Both the position numbers and the translations under genes were made by a program. The notes under the pieces are model-generated. The model had not been told where the DNA came from. It did no database searches and saw only the letters and a list, made by a program, of their open reading frames with translations. From Desulfosudis oleivorans (GTDB lineage: Bacteria > Desulfobacterota > Desulfobacteria > Desulfobacterales > SURF-7): DNA of 64,000 bases. Positions 25,459 through 34,013 of the stretch are shown here, piece by piece. Position 1 is the stretch's first letter, and every line of letters starts with the position of its first letter. The stretch lies in the NCBI GenBank assembly GCA_020723325.1, contig DYJD01000028.1:32788-96787 (forward strand), written 5' to 3'.

Positions 25459-25513
25459 CCCTTCACAGTGGGAGCGGCTTCCAGCCGCGATACGGCCGAA
25501 ATGAAGATCAAGG
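25437..25513. repeat. REPIN-like element, copy 2
   Basis: Imperfect 20-base outer arms (25437-25456 and 25494-25513) flank the REP core GTGGGAGCGGCTTCCAGC (from 25469). The arms match those of the element at 26521-26594 (CTTGATC and CGGCC blocks). It covers the start codon region of the hybrid kinase. The rest of the 312-base gap up to 25770 shows no gene. Confidence 0.75.
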
Positions 25514-25770
25514 CCTGGGATTCAATTTGGTGAACTCATTTTTTACGATGAGCTCAATCCGAATTATCGTTGACGTCGTGATGAAAGCAGTGGAATATTT
25601 CTTTTTATATTATGCTACGATGCAATCGGTTTCAAGTGCTTATTTTGTTGCATCACAAGCTCTGAAAACATGGGGGTAGGGAATCAAACCCATGGGCAAT
25701 GGCCGACAGATTAAATCCGGAGAAAGGAATCATTCTTGATATTTGTGTGGTTATCCATTAAAGATCCGGC

Positions 25771-26505
25771 ATGATAGATCAAAACCGAATACGTTCTCCG
25801 TCGGATCGAACCGACAAACCGGCGGTCTGCCTGTCCTGCGGCACTCTTGAAAACATGCGCAACCGGCGCAGGTATTGTTCCATCCAATGCCGTCAACGGT
25901 TGCGATACAAGCTTTCCTTGCGCACCGGCTTGTTGAAGACTTTGAATATCTGTTTTGCCACGTTTTATTTTACAGGTAAAATTGTTGTCCTGGATGTGAT
26001 GCCCTTTGGTTCCAAGGAATTGTTCAGTTTCATGTATCCACGCACACCGGGCAAGACCCCGGCGGATGATTTCAGCACCATGGCGGATATTCTCGGCAAT
26101 GTCTGGTGGGCTGAGAAAAAGCGCTCCAATAAAAACTATATTGCCTCCCAGCAATTATTTGCCATAGCCGGCCAAAGGAAAAAAGGCATTGGTTCCGTGC
26201 AGCCCGTGGAAATAAAAATTCCCACTATTCAAGGCGCGGCCTTGGTTTATCTCAAACTCGGCAAGGCGGACCTTGACGCCCCTCAGACCGAAAAAGTCAT
26301 TCGTACGGCCTACCGTAATCAGGCCAAAATCCATCATCCGGACCTGGGGGGAAGCAGTGAATCCTTCCGCAAAATCCACAAGGCCTATGAAGACCTGATC
26401 CAATGGGCGGCCAATCCCTCCTTTGTGAAACGCTACGGTTTCCCGGACAAATGGTTTTACCGGGGGGATCAAAACCGCTGGGTACAACCCATTCCCCGAC
26501 CATGA
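25771..26505 (+). CDS. J-domain protein with N-terminal zinc-finger
   Basis: 244 aa. A Cys cluster CLSCGTLENMRNRRRYC...C near residues 20-40 looks like a zinc finger of the kind seen on recycled transposon-type or DnaJ-like proteins. The C-terminal J domain is clear: VIRTAYRNQAKIHHPDLGG with the HPD motif, then FRKIHKAYEDLIQWA. J proteins recruit and stimulate DnaK. The middle (~55-150) is not recognised. It stands alone between two REP-like elements, with no strong ribosome site. Confidence 0.75.
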   Translation: MIDQNRIRSPSDRTDKPAVCLSCGTLENMRNRRRYCSIQCRQRLRYKLSLRTGLLKTLNICFATFYFTGKIVVLDVMPFGSKELFSFMYPRTPGKTPADDFSTMADILGNVWWAEKKRSNKNYIASQQLFAIAGQRKKGIGSVQPVEIKIPTIQGAALVYLKLGKADLDAPQTEKVIRTAYRNQAKIHHPDLGGSSESFRKIHKAYEDLIQWAANPSFVKRYGFPDKWFYRGDQNRWVQPIPRP

Positions 26506-26520
26506 TGCCCCTTTGCAAGT

Positions 26521-26594
26521 CTTGATCATCGTTTCGACCATTCCCCATTGTGGGAGCGGCTTCCAGCCGCGATTCGGCCGAACCGATGATCAAG
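26521..26594. repeat. REPIN-like element, copy 3
   Basis: Perfect 11-base outer arms CTTGATCATCG (26521-26531) and CGATGATCAAG (26584-26594), extended imperfectly to ~19 bases, enclose the REP core (from 26551). The whole 74-base unit can fold into one long hairpin. It lies in the 215-base gap between the J-domain gene and the alkylsulfatase gene. Confidence 0.8.
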
Positions 26595-26720
26595 GCCCCC
26601 TTGCTTCATTTCCAGTAGAAGCGGATTTTTTTCTTGACTTTTGTACACATTTGACTACAATTTCCGCAATTATATCCGAGCCGCCGGCAGGCAAGAACGG
26701 CGGATCGTTTGGAGGATTGT

Positions 26721-28709
26721 ATGAAGAAAAAACGAACCATGTGGATGCTTTCATGTTTGGCAATGATCCTTCTTTGGGCTTGCAGCGGCAAACACCTCAA
26801 GCCCGGAGTCGACGCCGATGAGCAAGGACATACCGCACCGACACCGGAAACCATTCAAGCCAATGCTGCTGTTCTTGGGGATTTGCCTTTCCATGATCAG
26901 CAGGATTTTAATGACGCCCGGCGCGGCTTCATCGCCGGTGAAAATCCCCTGGTGGTGAAGAATGAAGCGGAGGTGGTTTTTGATCAGAAGGCCTATGCTT
27001 TCATTCAGGGACCGGCACCGGCCTCGGTTAACCCGAGTTTATGGCGCCAGGCTCAATTGAACAACATCCATGGTTTGTTCGAAGTCACCGAAGGCATCTA
27101 TCAATTGCGCGGTTTTGATCTGGCCAACTTGACCCTGATCCAAGGAAACACGGGTTGGATTGTTGTGGATCCCCTGACCACTAGGGAAACCGCAGCCCAA
27201 GCCCTGGCCCTGGCCCGCCGCCATTTGGGAGACAGATCCGTTTCTGCGGTGATTTTTACCCACAGCCATGTGGATCATTTCGGCGGTGTCCTGGGCATCC
27301 TGACGCCGGAAGAAACTACTGCCCGGCATGTGCGCATCATCGCGCCCAAAGGTTTCATGCTTGAAGCCACCAGTGAGAATATCCTGGCAGGTCCCACCAT
27401 GATTCGGCGGGCGGATTATATGTACGGCCGAGAACTGGCCCGTTCGGTCCGTGGTCACGTTGATTCCGGGCTGGGTAAACAACCGGCCATGGGTAAAGTG
27501 GGCATTTTGAATCCCACTGATCTGGTGGATGGAACCCCACAAGAAATGATTATTGACGGCGTAACCTTTATTTTTCAGTCCGTGCCTGAATCCGAGGCCC
27601 CGGCCGAGTTCACATTTTATCTGCCGGAAAAGAAAGCCTTCTGCGGCGCGGAGATGGTCTCCCGCCAGATGCACAATCTGTATACACTGCGGGGGGCCAA
27701 AGTCCGCAATGCTTTGGCCTGGAGCAATTATATCGATGAGGCTCTCCAGCTTTTCGGCCGGGCGGAGATCTATTTCGGCACCCATCACTGGCCCATCTGG
27801 GGCAATGAACGCATCGTCACTTTTTTGAAGCAACAGCGGGATACGTATAAGTTTATCCATGACCAGACGCTGCGATTGGCCCATTCCGGTTATACCCCCC
27901 TTGAAATCGCCGATCAGTTGCAGATGCCGGCATCCTTGCGCGGGGTCTTCTCCAGTCGGGAGTACTACGGCACCCTGCGGCACAATGCACGGGCGGTCTA
28001 TCAATACTACTATGGTTGGTTCGACGGCAATCCCGCGAACTTAAATCCTTTGCCGCCGGTGGAAGCAGCTCAGCGCTACATTGAATACATGGGCGGGGCT
28101 GAAGCCGTGCTGTCAAAAGCCAGGGCCTCCTTTGAAAAGGGGGATTATCGCTGGGTGGCAGAAATAGTTAATAAACTGGTTTTTGCCGACCCGGCAAATA
28201 CGGCGGCAAGGGCTTTGTTGGCTTCTACCTACGACCAACTCGGCTATCAATCTGAATCCGGTCCCTGGCGGGATGTGTATCTGACCGGTGCGTTTGAACT
28301 GCGCCACGGCGGGCCTGAAAACGGTTTTGACTTGTCCCGCTCCAGGGAGTTGTTGAAACAGGCGCCGCTGGAACGGTTTTTTGATGCCATGGCCACCCGT
28401 TTGAATGGTCCCAAGGCCGACGGTGTACAAATGACGGTGAATTTCATTTTTACGGACCTGGCTGAGACCCATGTGCTTAATATTGAAAACGCCGTGCTGC
28501 ACCATCGCAAGGGCGCACCGGACCCCCAGGCCGATGCTAGTGTAAAGCTGACCCATGATCTGTATCTGGACATGGCCCTGGGTTCGGTCAAGATTAAAGA
28601 TGCTTTGTTCTCGGACTCTCTCTCCCTGGATGGAAACATCATCGATCTGGTAAGGTTCTTTGCCCTGTTCGACAAGCCGGAGAAGACCTTTGCGATTGTG
28701 ACACCTTGA
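26721..28709 (+). CDS. Class III alkylsulfatase (SdsA1/YjcS-like), predicted lipoprotein
   Basis: 662 aa from ATG 26721, with GGAGG 6 bases upstream. A signal peptide ends in LLWAC (C21), predicting lipid anchoring. The metallo-beta-lactamase domain carries THSHVDHFGG (H181, H183, D185, H186) and the later family marks GAEMVSRQMHNLYTLRGAK, WSNYIDEAL and THHWPIWGNERI. A dimerisation domain (~385-520) and a C-terminal SCP2-like domain follow, the normal SdsA1 layout. The known enzyme cuts primary alkyl sulfates such as SDS, releasing sulfate. A lipid anchor is less usual for this family, which is mostly soluble-secreted. Confidence 0.9.
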   Translation: MKKKRTMWMLSCLAMILLWACSGKHLKPGVDADEQGHTAPTPETIQANAAVLGDLPFHDQQDFNDARRGFIAGENPLVVKNEAEVVFDQKAYAFIQGPAPASVNPSLWRQAQLNNIHGLFEVTEGIYQLRGFDLANLTLIQGNTGWIVVDPLTTRETAAQALALARRHLGDRSVSAVIFTHSHVDHFGGVLGILTPEETTARHVRIIAPKGFMLEATSENILAGPTMIRRADYMYGRELARSVRGHVDSGLGKQPAMGKVGILNPTDLVDGTPQEMIIDGVTFIFQSVPESEAPAEFTFYLPEKKAFCGAEMVSRQMHNLYTLRGAKVRNALAWSNYIDEALQLFGRAEIYFGTHHWPIWGNERIVTFLKQQRDTYKFIHDQTLRLAHSGYTPLEIADQLQMPASLRGVFSSREYYGTLRHNARAVYQYYYGWFDGNPANLNPLPPVEAAQRYIEYMGGAEAVLSKARASFEKGDYRWVAEIVNKLVFADPANTAARALLASTYDQLGYQSESGPWRDVYLTGAFELRHGGPENGFDLSRSRELLKQAPLERFFDAMATRLNGPKADGVQMTVNFIFTDLAETHVLNIENAVLHHRKGAPDPQADASVKLTHDLYLDMALGSVKIKDALFSDSLSLDGNIIDLVRFFALFDKPEKTFAIVTP

Positions 28710-28748
28710 TGAGGAGATCGGACGCCCAGGGGGATCGATTTGGTTTTT

Positions 28749-28817
28749 TCGGGGATAGGGTCGCTATCGGTATCGGGGTCGATAAAAACTCAATACCGAT
28801 AACGATTTCGACCCCGA
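28749..28817. repeat. Dispersed TATCGG-type inverted repeat, second locus
   Basis: Arms 28749-28773 and 28793-28817 pair imperfectly around a 19-base loop. The stretch 28758-28781 is identical over 24 bases to the reversed right arm at 11521-11554. It lies in the 377-base gap 28710-29086 after the alkylsulfatase gene, where it could act as a terminator-like structure; the remainder of the gap is AT-rich and shows no gene. Confidence 0.7.
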
Positions 28818-29086
28818 GAGGTTGGAGAAAAGAGACGAACCCAAAGCACACATGACATTCTTTATTCTTCGGTCGGCAGAAGTATAGCCTTTGATTTCAA
28901 TCTTTATCGACCCGGCAAAAAGCTACATGCAATTCCTCTGATCTACCCTCTGTAAATGATTTACTTTTTCCTTTATTGATTGTAAAATAACCCATGAAGG
29001 AAAAACACTTTCCATACTATCCATACTCTCCATACCCCATACAATATAACTCAGTCCGATAAAATGAGCATATTGGGAGGAATGAA

Positions 29087-29854
29087 ATGAAAAAAGCGGC
29101 TTGGCTGTTTTTATCCATTTTCATCATCTGCTCTAATGCGGCGGCAAATGAAACCGTAAAGCTCGCCATAGGGGATTGGGAGCCCTATACCTCCGAAAAG
29201 GATAATAAAAATAAATTGTTGGAAGAAGTAGTGACGGAAGCTTTCAAAGCAGAAGGGATCGATGTGCATTATGATTATTTTCCATGGAAAAGAAGCTATA
29301 ACAGTGTCCTCGAGGGAAGACATGACGGCACTTTTCCGTGGAACAAAACCGAAGAACGTGAAAAAGAATTCTATTACCACAACATCTCATTGATAAGAGA
29401 TGAGGGAGTATTTTTTCATCTCAAGAGTAAACCCTTCGACTGGAACACCATGGAAGACCTGAAAAAATATACACTGGGAGTGACACTAAGTTTTAAACAA
29501 GAAAAAATTTATAAAGAAAACGGCTTGAAAGCAGAACGTGTAACCCGTGAGGATTTGAATTTCAAAAAGATGCTGGTCGGTCGGATCGATGCGTATGAAA
29601 CTTCCAAAACGGTCGGTTATAATTTGATTTCCAATTTGTTTTCAAAAGAGGAAGCCAAGTTGTTCACCCATCACCCCAAGGCGGTTGAAGTAAACGAATA
29701 CTACATTCTTTTCTCCAAAAAAACATCCAACGGTAAAAGTTTTGCGGACAAATTCGACTCCGGATTACAAAAGATCAAAGCATCAGGATTGTACGATAGA
29801 ATTCTTACGGAATATTTGGGCGACTCTTATATCAAAACCACTCAATCAGAATAG
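29087..29854 (+). CDS. Periplasmic solute-binding protein family 3
   Basis: 255 aa. A clear signal peptide (AWLFLSIFIICSNAAA) and an excellent GGGAGG site precede the family fold: VKLAIGDWEPYTSEKDN, VTEAFKAEGIDVHYDYFPWKR, GRHDGTFPWNKTEERE. These proteins bind amino acids or similar polar compounds; some act as sensors rather than transporter parts. No ABC permease or ATPase gene adjoins, so it may be an orphan binding protein. It is a single-gene unit between a repeat and a convergent radical SAM gene. Confidence 0.85.
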   Translation: MKKAAWLFLSIFIICSNAAANETVKLAIGDWEPYTSEKDNKNKLLEEVVTEAFKAEGIDVHYDYFPWKRSYNSVLEGRHDGTFPWNKTEEREKEFYYHNISLIRDEGVFFHLKSKPFDWNTMEDLKKYTLGVTLSFKQEKIYKENGLKAERVTREDLNFKKMLVGRIDAYETSKTVGYNLISNLFSKEEAKLFTHHPKAVEVNEYYILFSKKTSNGKSFADKFDSGLQKIKASGLYDRILTEYLGDSYIKTTQSE

Positions 29855-29924
29855 CGGGTCACGATTATTTAGTCCAGGTGTTTGTTTTGATTCGTCCATT
29901 GCCAAATGGTATCGATCTGATGTT

Positions 29925-31046
29925 TCATATTAGACATTCATAATATCCGCAAGTTCCCGTATCCAAAATTTCTTTTATCAGATCAGCGGTCTTGCCTCCG
30001 ACCCCCTTGATCTGATGGAGCTTATTGCGCATTTCCGAGAGTGGTGTGTTGATTTGGGAAATTGAATAGGCGGCATAGCCGTATGGATTGGGCTGATTTC
30101 CGGCTTTAAACAAGTAATCCAGATGTTCCAGTATCACCATTACCCGGTCGTTTTCATCCAGGAAATCCCGAAAAAGCCTGGGCGGAATCCGTTTGGGGAT
30201 TTTGAACCGTTTCATGATCTCAAAAAAAACAGCATGGATGTGGTGATGGTATTCCGATACAGCGCGGCCCCATTTGTCATCTCGATAAATCATCTCGCAT
30301 TCCACAGCAAGCTTTGGGAAGTGGTTTTGCAGGCTTTTGAAAAAATGTGCTTTTTGCTTCCCGGACTTCATGGTCATACCGCCGAAAAGGATGAAGTCGA
30401 CACCGGCTTCAGCTCCTTTTTGCACGGCAGCGGCAATCTGGCCGGGTGTATCGGTGAGAAAGGGGAGTACCGGCATCAGCACCATGCCGCAGGCGATGCC
30501 TTGTTTTTTGAAATCGGCCAGCACCGCCAGGCGCTCCAGCGGCGGCGGGACATGGGGTTCAAAGCGGGCGGAAATTTCCGCGTCCACGGATGAGAAACTG
30601 AAGCTGACCATGGCCCTGGTCTTTTGGTTGATGGCCCGGATCAGATCCAAGTCTCTTTTTATCAGGGTTGATTTGGTCAAAATATGCACCGGGAAAGAAT
30701 GCTGGGAAATTCGCTCCAGGATCTTGCGGGTGATCTGATAATGGGTTTCCAGGGGTTGGTAACTGTCGCTTACACCTCCGCCCAGCATGATAAAACCGGG
30801 TTTGAACGGCGTGCGTTTCCGGGCCGGGTCGAGTTCCCGTGTCAATACCTCCGGGGCATTGATCTTCACCTGGATGTCCTGGTCAAAATCGCCTTCCACG
30901 TAGTAGTTTTCCGATCTCCCGTCGCAATAGGCGCAGCCGTGCACACATCCCCGGTATAAATTCATATTGTAGCGGCTCAGAAACCAGGAGTCGATGCGCT
31001 TATGCTTGCGCAAAATGGATTTGGCTTGAGTCTCGGTGATTCCCAT
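29925..31046 (-). CDS. SPL-family radical SAM protein with C-terminal helix-hairpin-helix
   Basis: 373 aa. The radical SAM Cys motif is C34-x3-C38-x2-C41 (GCVHGCAYC). The N-terminus (SWFLSRYNMNLYRG) and FTLS-type strands (VHILTKSTLIKRDLDLI) match the spore-photoproduct-lyase/Rv2578c-like branch. Residues ~338-367 form a HhH motif (LHQIKGVGGKTADLIKEI), pointing to DNA contact. The organism need not sporulate: this branch is common outside Firmicutes with unknown substrates. The ribosome site AAGGGC is 4 bases upstream of the ATG. Confidence 0.82.
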   Translation of the reverse strand: MGITETQAKSILRKHKRIDSWFLSRYNMNLYRGCVHGCAYCDGRSENYYVEGDFDQDIQVKINAPEVLTRELDPARKRTPFKPGFIMLGGGVSDSYQPLETHYQITRKILERISQHSFPVHILTKSTLIKRDLDLIRAINQKTRAMVSFSFSSVDAEISARFEPHVPPPLERLAVLADFKKQGIACGMVLMPVLPFLTDTPGQIAAAVQKGAEAGVDFILFGGMTMKSGKQKAHFFKSLQNHFPKLAVECEMIYRDDKWGRAVSEYHHHIHAVFFEIMKRFKIPKRIPPRLFRDFLDENDRVMVILEHLDYLFKAGNQPNPYGYAAYSISQINTPLSEMRNKLHQIKGVGGKTADLIKEILDTGTCGYYECLI

Positions 31047-31100
31047 GCTTGCCCTTATCAGCCGCGGCCGTCGGCCATAGTCGGATTCATTTTATCAAGA

Positions 31101-32633
31101 TTACTGATCCTGGGTTTTGTTGCCGGAATCGCGATCCAACTCCCGGCGCACCGCCTGGCCGAGTTTGGCGACCAGGTAGGGTTTTCTCACATAAGCGCCC
31201 ACACCCAGGGACAGGGCCTGGGCCACCCGCTCGGTTTCTGAAAAGCCGCTGGCAATAATGGCCTTTTGGCCTGGCCGAAGTGCCCTGATCTGCCGATAGG
31301 TTTCGAGGCCGTCGATGCCCGGCTCCATGATCATATCCAGAATCACGAGATCGACGCGGTTGTTTTTGATGAATTCCACAGCCTCCCGGCCGCTGTCGGC
31401 AGTATAAACCGTATAGCCCAATTGGCTCAAAATAGCTTTGGCCAGATGGCGCTGTTCTTCGATGTCGTCCACAACAAGTATGGTTTCCCCTTTGGAGCGC
31501 CAGGTTTCCAAGGAAACCGCCGGGGATTTTGACGGTACGGCTTGATTACCGGCAGGCAGATAGATCCGGAAAACGGTTCCGGTTTCATTGTTGCTGGAAA
31601 CGTCGATATAGCCGTCGTGATCCTTGACCGTGCCCCAGACCACTGCCAAACCCAGGCCGGTTCCGCTGCGGCCCATGGCTTTTTTGGTATAGAAGGGCTC
31701 GAAAATATTCTCCAAATGACGGGAATCAATGCCGGGCCCCTTGTCGGCGACGCTGATCACCACATAATCCCCGGCCGGAATCACTTCATAACCCTTTAAC
31801 AGCCGCGTCAAGCTGATATTTTCTGTGCTCACATTGACCGCACCCGACGTATGCATGGCTTCAAAGGCATTGGTGACCAGATTCATGAGTATTTTCCCCA
31901 GATGGACAGCCGAGCCCTTTACGGACATGAGGCGGGGAGCCAGGTTGATGGTCATGAATATGTCCGGGTGATGGGATTGCAGTTTTTGAAATTCAAGACT
32001 TTTTTCATATTGAATGATGATTTCATTCAGATCGAGCATGGAGGTGGATACCAGCCCCCGGCGGGCCAAAGCCAACAGATCATTGACCACGGCCGCGGCC
32101 CGTTCACCCGATGATTTGATGGTCAGCAAGGCCGGGCGCAATTCACTGTCTTCCGGGATTTGCATCAGCAGGAAATCCGGATAGCTCACCACGCCGCTGA
32201 GAATATTGTTCAAATCATGGGCCACCCCGCCCGCCAGGGTGCCCACCACCTCCATCTTGCGGGCCCGCACCAGGCGTTCTTCCAGTTCGCGGCGCTGCTG
32301 TTCGGCACGGTTCAGTTGCTCGATTTGCTCTTGAAGTCTGCGGTTTACATTTTCAAGGCTGAAGGTCTGCCGGATTAAAAAGACTGTTATGAAACCGACA
32401 ATGCCGGAAACGAAAAAAGCATCAACTGAGCCGATGAGAAGCAGATCCCTGTCGATGCGCCCCCACCAGATCTGGCTGTTGATGATGTCCAGGATCAGGG
32501 TGAAAAGCTCGGACAGTACGATGATCATGGCCATCAATATCCATGGCCAATGACGGGTGGAACGCAATCGGGCGGAAGTCCAGTTAAACCATTTTGTGAA
32601 CATTCCAAATTTCATGGGAAACGAGATTATCAT
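31101..32633 (-). CDS. Hybrid histidine kinase with two membrane segments and C-terminal receiver
   Basis: 510 aa. Membrane helices at ~31-53 and ~69-88, a coiled coil (~92-125), HisKA with H139 (GGVAHDLNNILSG), HATPase with SVADKGPGID and GRSGTGLGLAVV, and a receiver with D433 (LVILDMIMEPG). No periplasmic sensing domain of size is present. It is 33 bases downstream of the heme-type DUF3365 sensor gene in the same direction, so the two may form one signalling unit. The ATG used lacks a good ribosome site; M7 is an alternative. Confidence 0.88.
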   Translation of the reverse strand: MIISFPMKFGMFTKWFNWTSARLRSTRHWPWILMAMIIVLSELFTLILDIINSQIWWGRIDRDLLLIGSVDAFFVSGIVGFITVFLIRQTFSLENVNRRLQEQIEQLNRAEQQRRELEERLVRARKMEVVGTLAGGVAHDLNNILSGVVSYPDFLLMQIPEDSELRPALLTIKSSGERAAAVVNDLLALARRGLVSTSMLDLNEIIIQYEKSLEFQKLQSHHPDIFMTINLAPRLMSVKGSAVHLGKILMNLVTNAFEAMHTSGAVNVSTENISLTRLLKGYEVIPAGDYVVISVADKGPGIDSRHLENIFEPFYTKKAMGRSGTGLGLAVVWGTVKDHDGYIDVSSNNETGTVFRIYLPAGNQAVPSKSPAVSLETWRSKGETILVVDDIEEQRHLAKAILSQLGYTVYTADSGREAVEFIKNNRVDLVILDMIMEPGIDGLETYRQIRALRPGQKAIIASGFSETERVAQALSLGVGAYVRKPYLVAKLGQAVRRELDRDSGNKTQDQ

Positions 32634-32666
32634 GAAGGCATAGAGAATGAAAACGAATTATGCGTT

Positions 32667-33893
32667 CTATTCATCCTCATAAATTTTCATATCCGGGTAA
32701 TGGGTTTTGGCGCAGACCGGGCAGATGCTGTGGCTGAATTTGGCTTCCGAACGGTCTTGGATATATTCCTCCATCCAGCGCCAAAGTCCGGCCTCATCCC
32801 GAATTTTTTTACACACAGAGCAAATGGGTAAAATCCCCTGAAGTTTTTTGATTTCAGCAAGGGCGGTCTGCAGTTCGGCAATCACCTTGGCACGCTCGGC
32901 AGTTTCAAATTCGAGTTTAGCATTGACCTTGGTCAATTCAGCGGTTCGTTCTATAACCCGGGATTCGAGATTCTGTCTTTCTATGCTTAGATTTTTGGAC
33001 ATGGTGTTGAAAGTTGTAGTCAATTCAGCCAACTCGCGACCCTGGGGCATGGATATGGTTTCCCCCAGGTGGGCCGGTTCTATGGCAATTTGTGAGGCTT
33101 TGTTACAAAGAGTTTGAAGGGGGCTGAAAATCCATTGGTGGCTGGTCCAGCCCACGGCAGCGAACATTACTGCCAGTACCAGGGCAAATACAATGGACAG
33201 GTAAACCGATAGCCGGTCCGCGTTGGTGAAGGCTTCGGACAGAGGAATTTTGATGGATATGGCAGAAACCACTTCGCCTTCCATGCGATTGAAGCTTCGT
33301 TGATCACCATATCGGTCCACCATTCCAGTAGGTGCGGATTCAGGACGGCTATGGCAACGAAGACAGGAATTCTCCATGGTTTCGCCGCGTCGAAGGACTT
33401 GAAGAAACGTTTGTCCAGCAATGGAGCGGACTGTGGTCGCCTCCTGAAAATCGGGATTACCGTTCAGCTTTTGAATGAAAGTTTTTTCATATTCATCGGC
33501 CTCATTCCCCGGGCTGCGGGCATTTATGGCGCACTCCTTGTAATAATAGTTTTTGTCCGATAGGGCTTTGCAATACTGGTCGATTTCCCGCACAGCATAG
33601 GTGGATGACATCCATATGGGCTCGAAATAACCGGCGGGTTTCAGCGGATCAAGGGTTTTGAAGAGCAAGGGTTTCAACTGATGTGTAAAATAGGTGTGGA
33701 TGGCCAGGTTGCGGTCCAGCATGATCAAGGCTTTGGCTTTGGCTTCATCCAGGGCAAAATGTTTCATGCTGCGATTCACGACTATAATGGCAAGAGCGCC
33801 GCCTAAAATAAACAGTACCCCCAGGGTTAAGAACAGACGGGTACGGATACGCATAAGCGTTGAAAAGGAAGCCGGTGCATTTTTTTCCGGCAT
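32667..33893 (-). CDS. DUF3365 c-type heme sensor protein with HAMP-like and zinc-ribbon-type tail
   Basis: 408 aa. Membrane helices at ~22-40 and ~230-250 enclose a periplasmic DUF3365 (Tll0287-like) domain with the heme motif C177-x2-C180-H181 (SCLRCHSRPE). A HAMP-like region (~250-305) and a coiled coil (~305-350) lead to a C-terminal module with C358/C361 and C391/C394 (LPICSVCKKIRDEAGLW, SHSICPVC), seen at the end of many deltaproteobacterial sensors. There is no kinase domain, so it likely signals to the hybrid kinase encoded next. AAGGAG is 5 bases before the ATG. Confidence 0.88.
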   Translation of the reverse strand: MPEKNAPASFSTLMRIRTRLFLTLGVLFILGGALAIIVVNRSMKHFALDEAKAKALIMLDRNLAIHTYFTHQLKPLLFKTLDPLKPAGYFEPIWMSSTYAVREIDQYCKALSDKNYYYKECAINARSPGNEADEYEKTFIQKLNGNPDFQEATTVRSIAGQTFLQVLRRGETMENSCLRCHSRPESAPTGMVDRYGDQRSFNRMEGEVVSAISIKIPLSEAFTNADRLSVYLSIVFALVLAVMFAAVGWTSHQWIFSPLQTLCNKASQIAIEPAHLGETISMPQGRELAELTTTFNTMSKNLSIERQNLESRVIERTAELTKVNAKLEFETAERAKVIAELQTALAEIKKLQGILPICSVCKKIRDEAGLWRWMEEYIQDRSEAKFSHSICPVCAKTHYPDMKIYEDE

Positions 33894-34013
33894 AGAAACT
33901 CCTTAGCGAGTATGTGCTGGTAGGAAATTTCTGAAAATAGGCCTTCAGATTTTAAGAGAATAAAGGAGGCCGGATGGTTTGTCAATTGCAGTTTCGTGAA
34001 TAGGGAAATCCCT

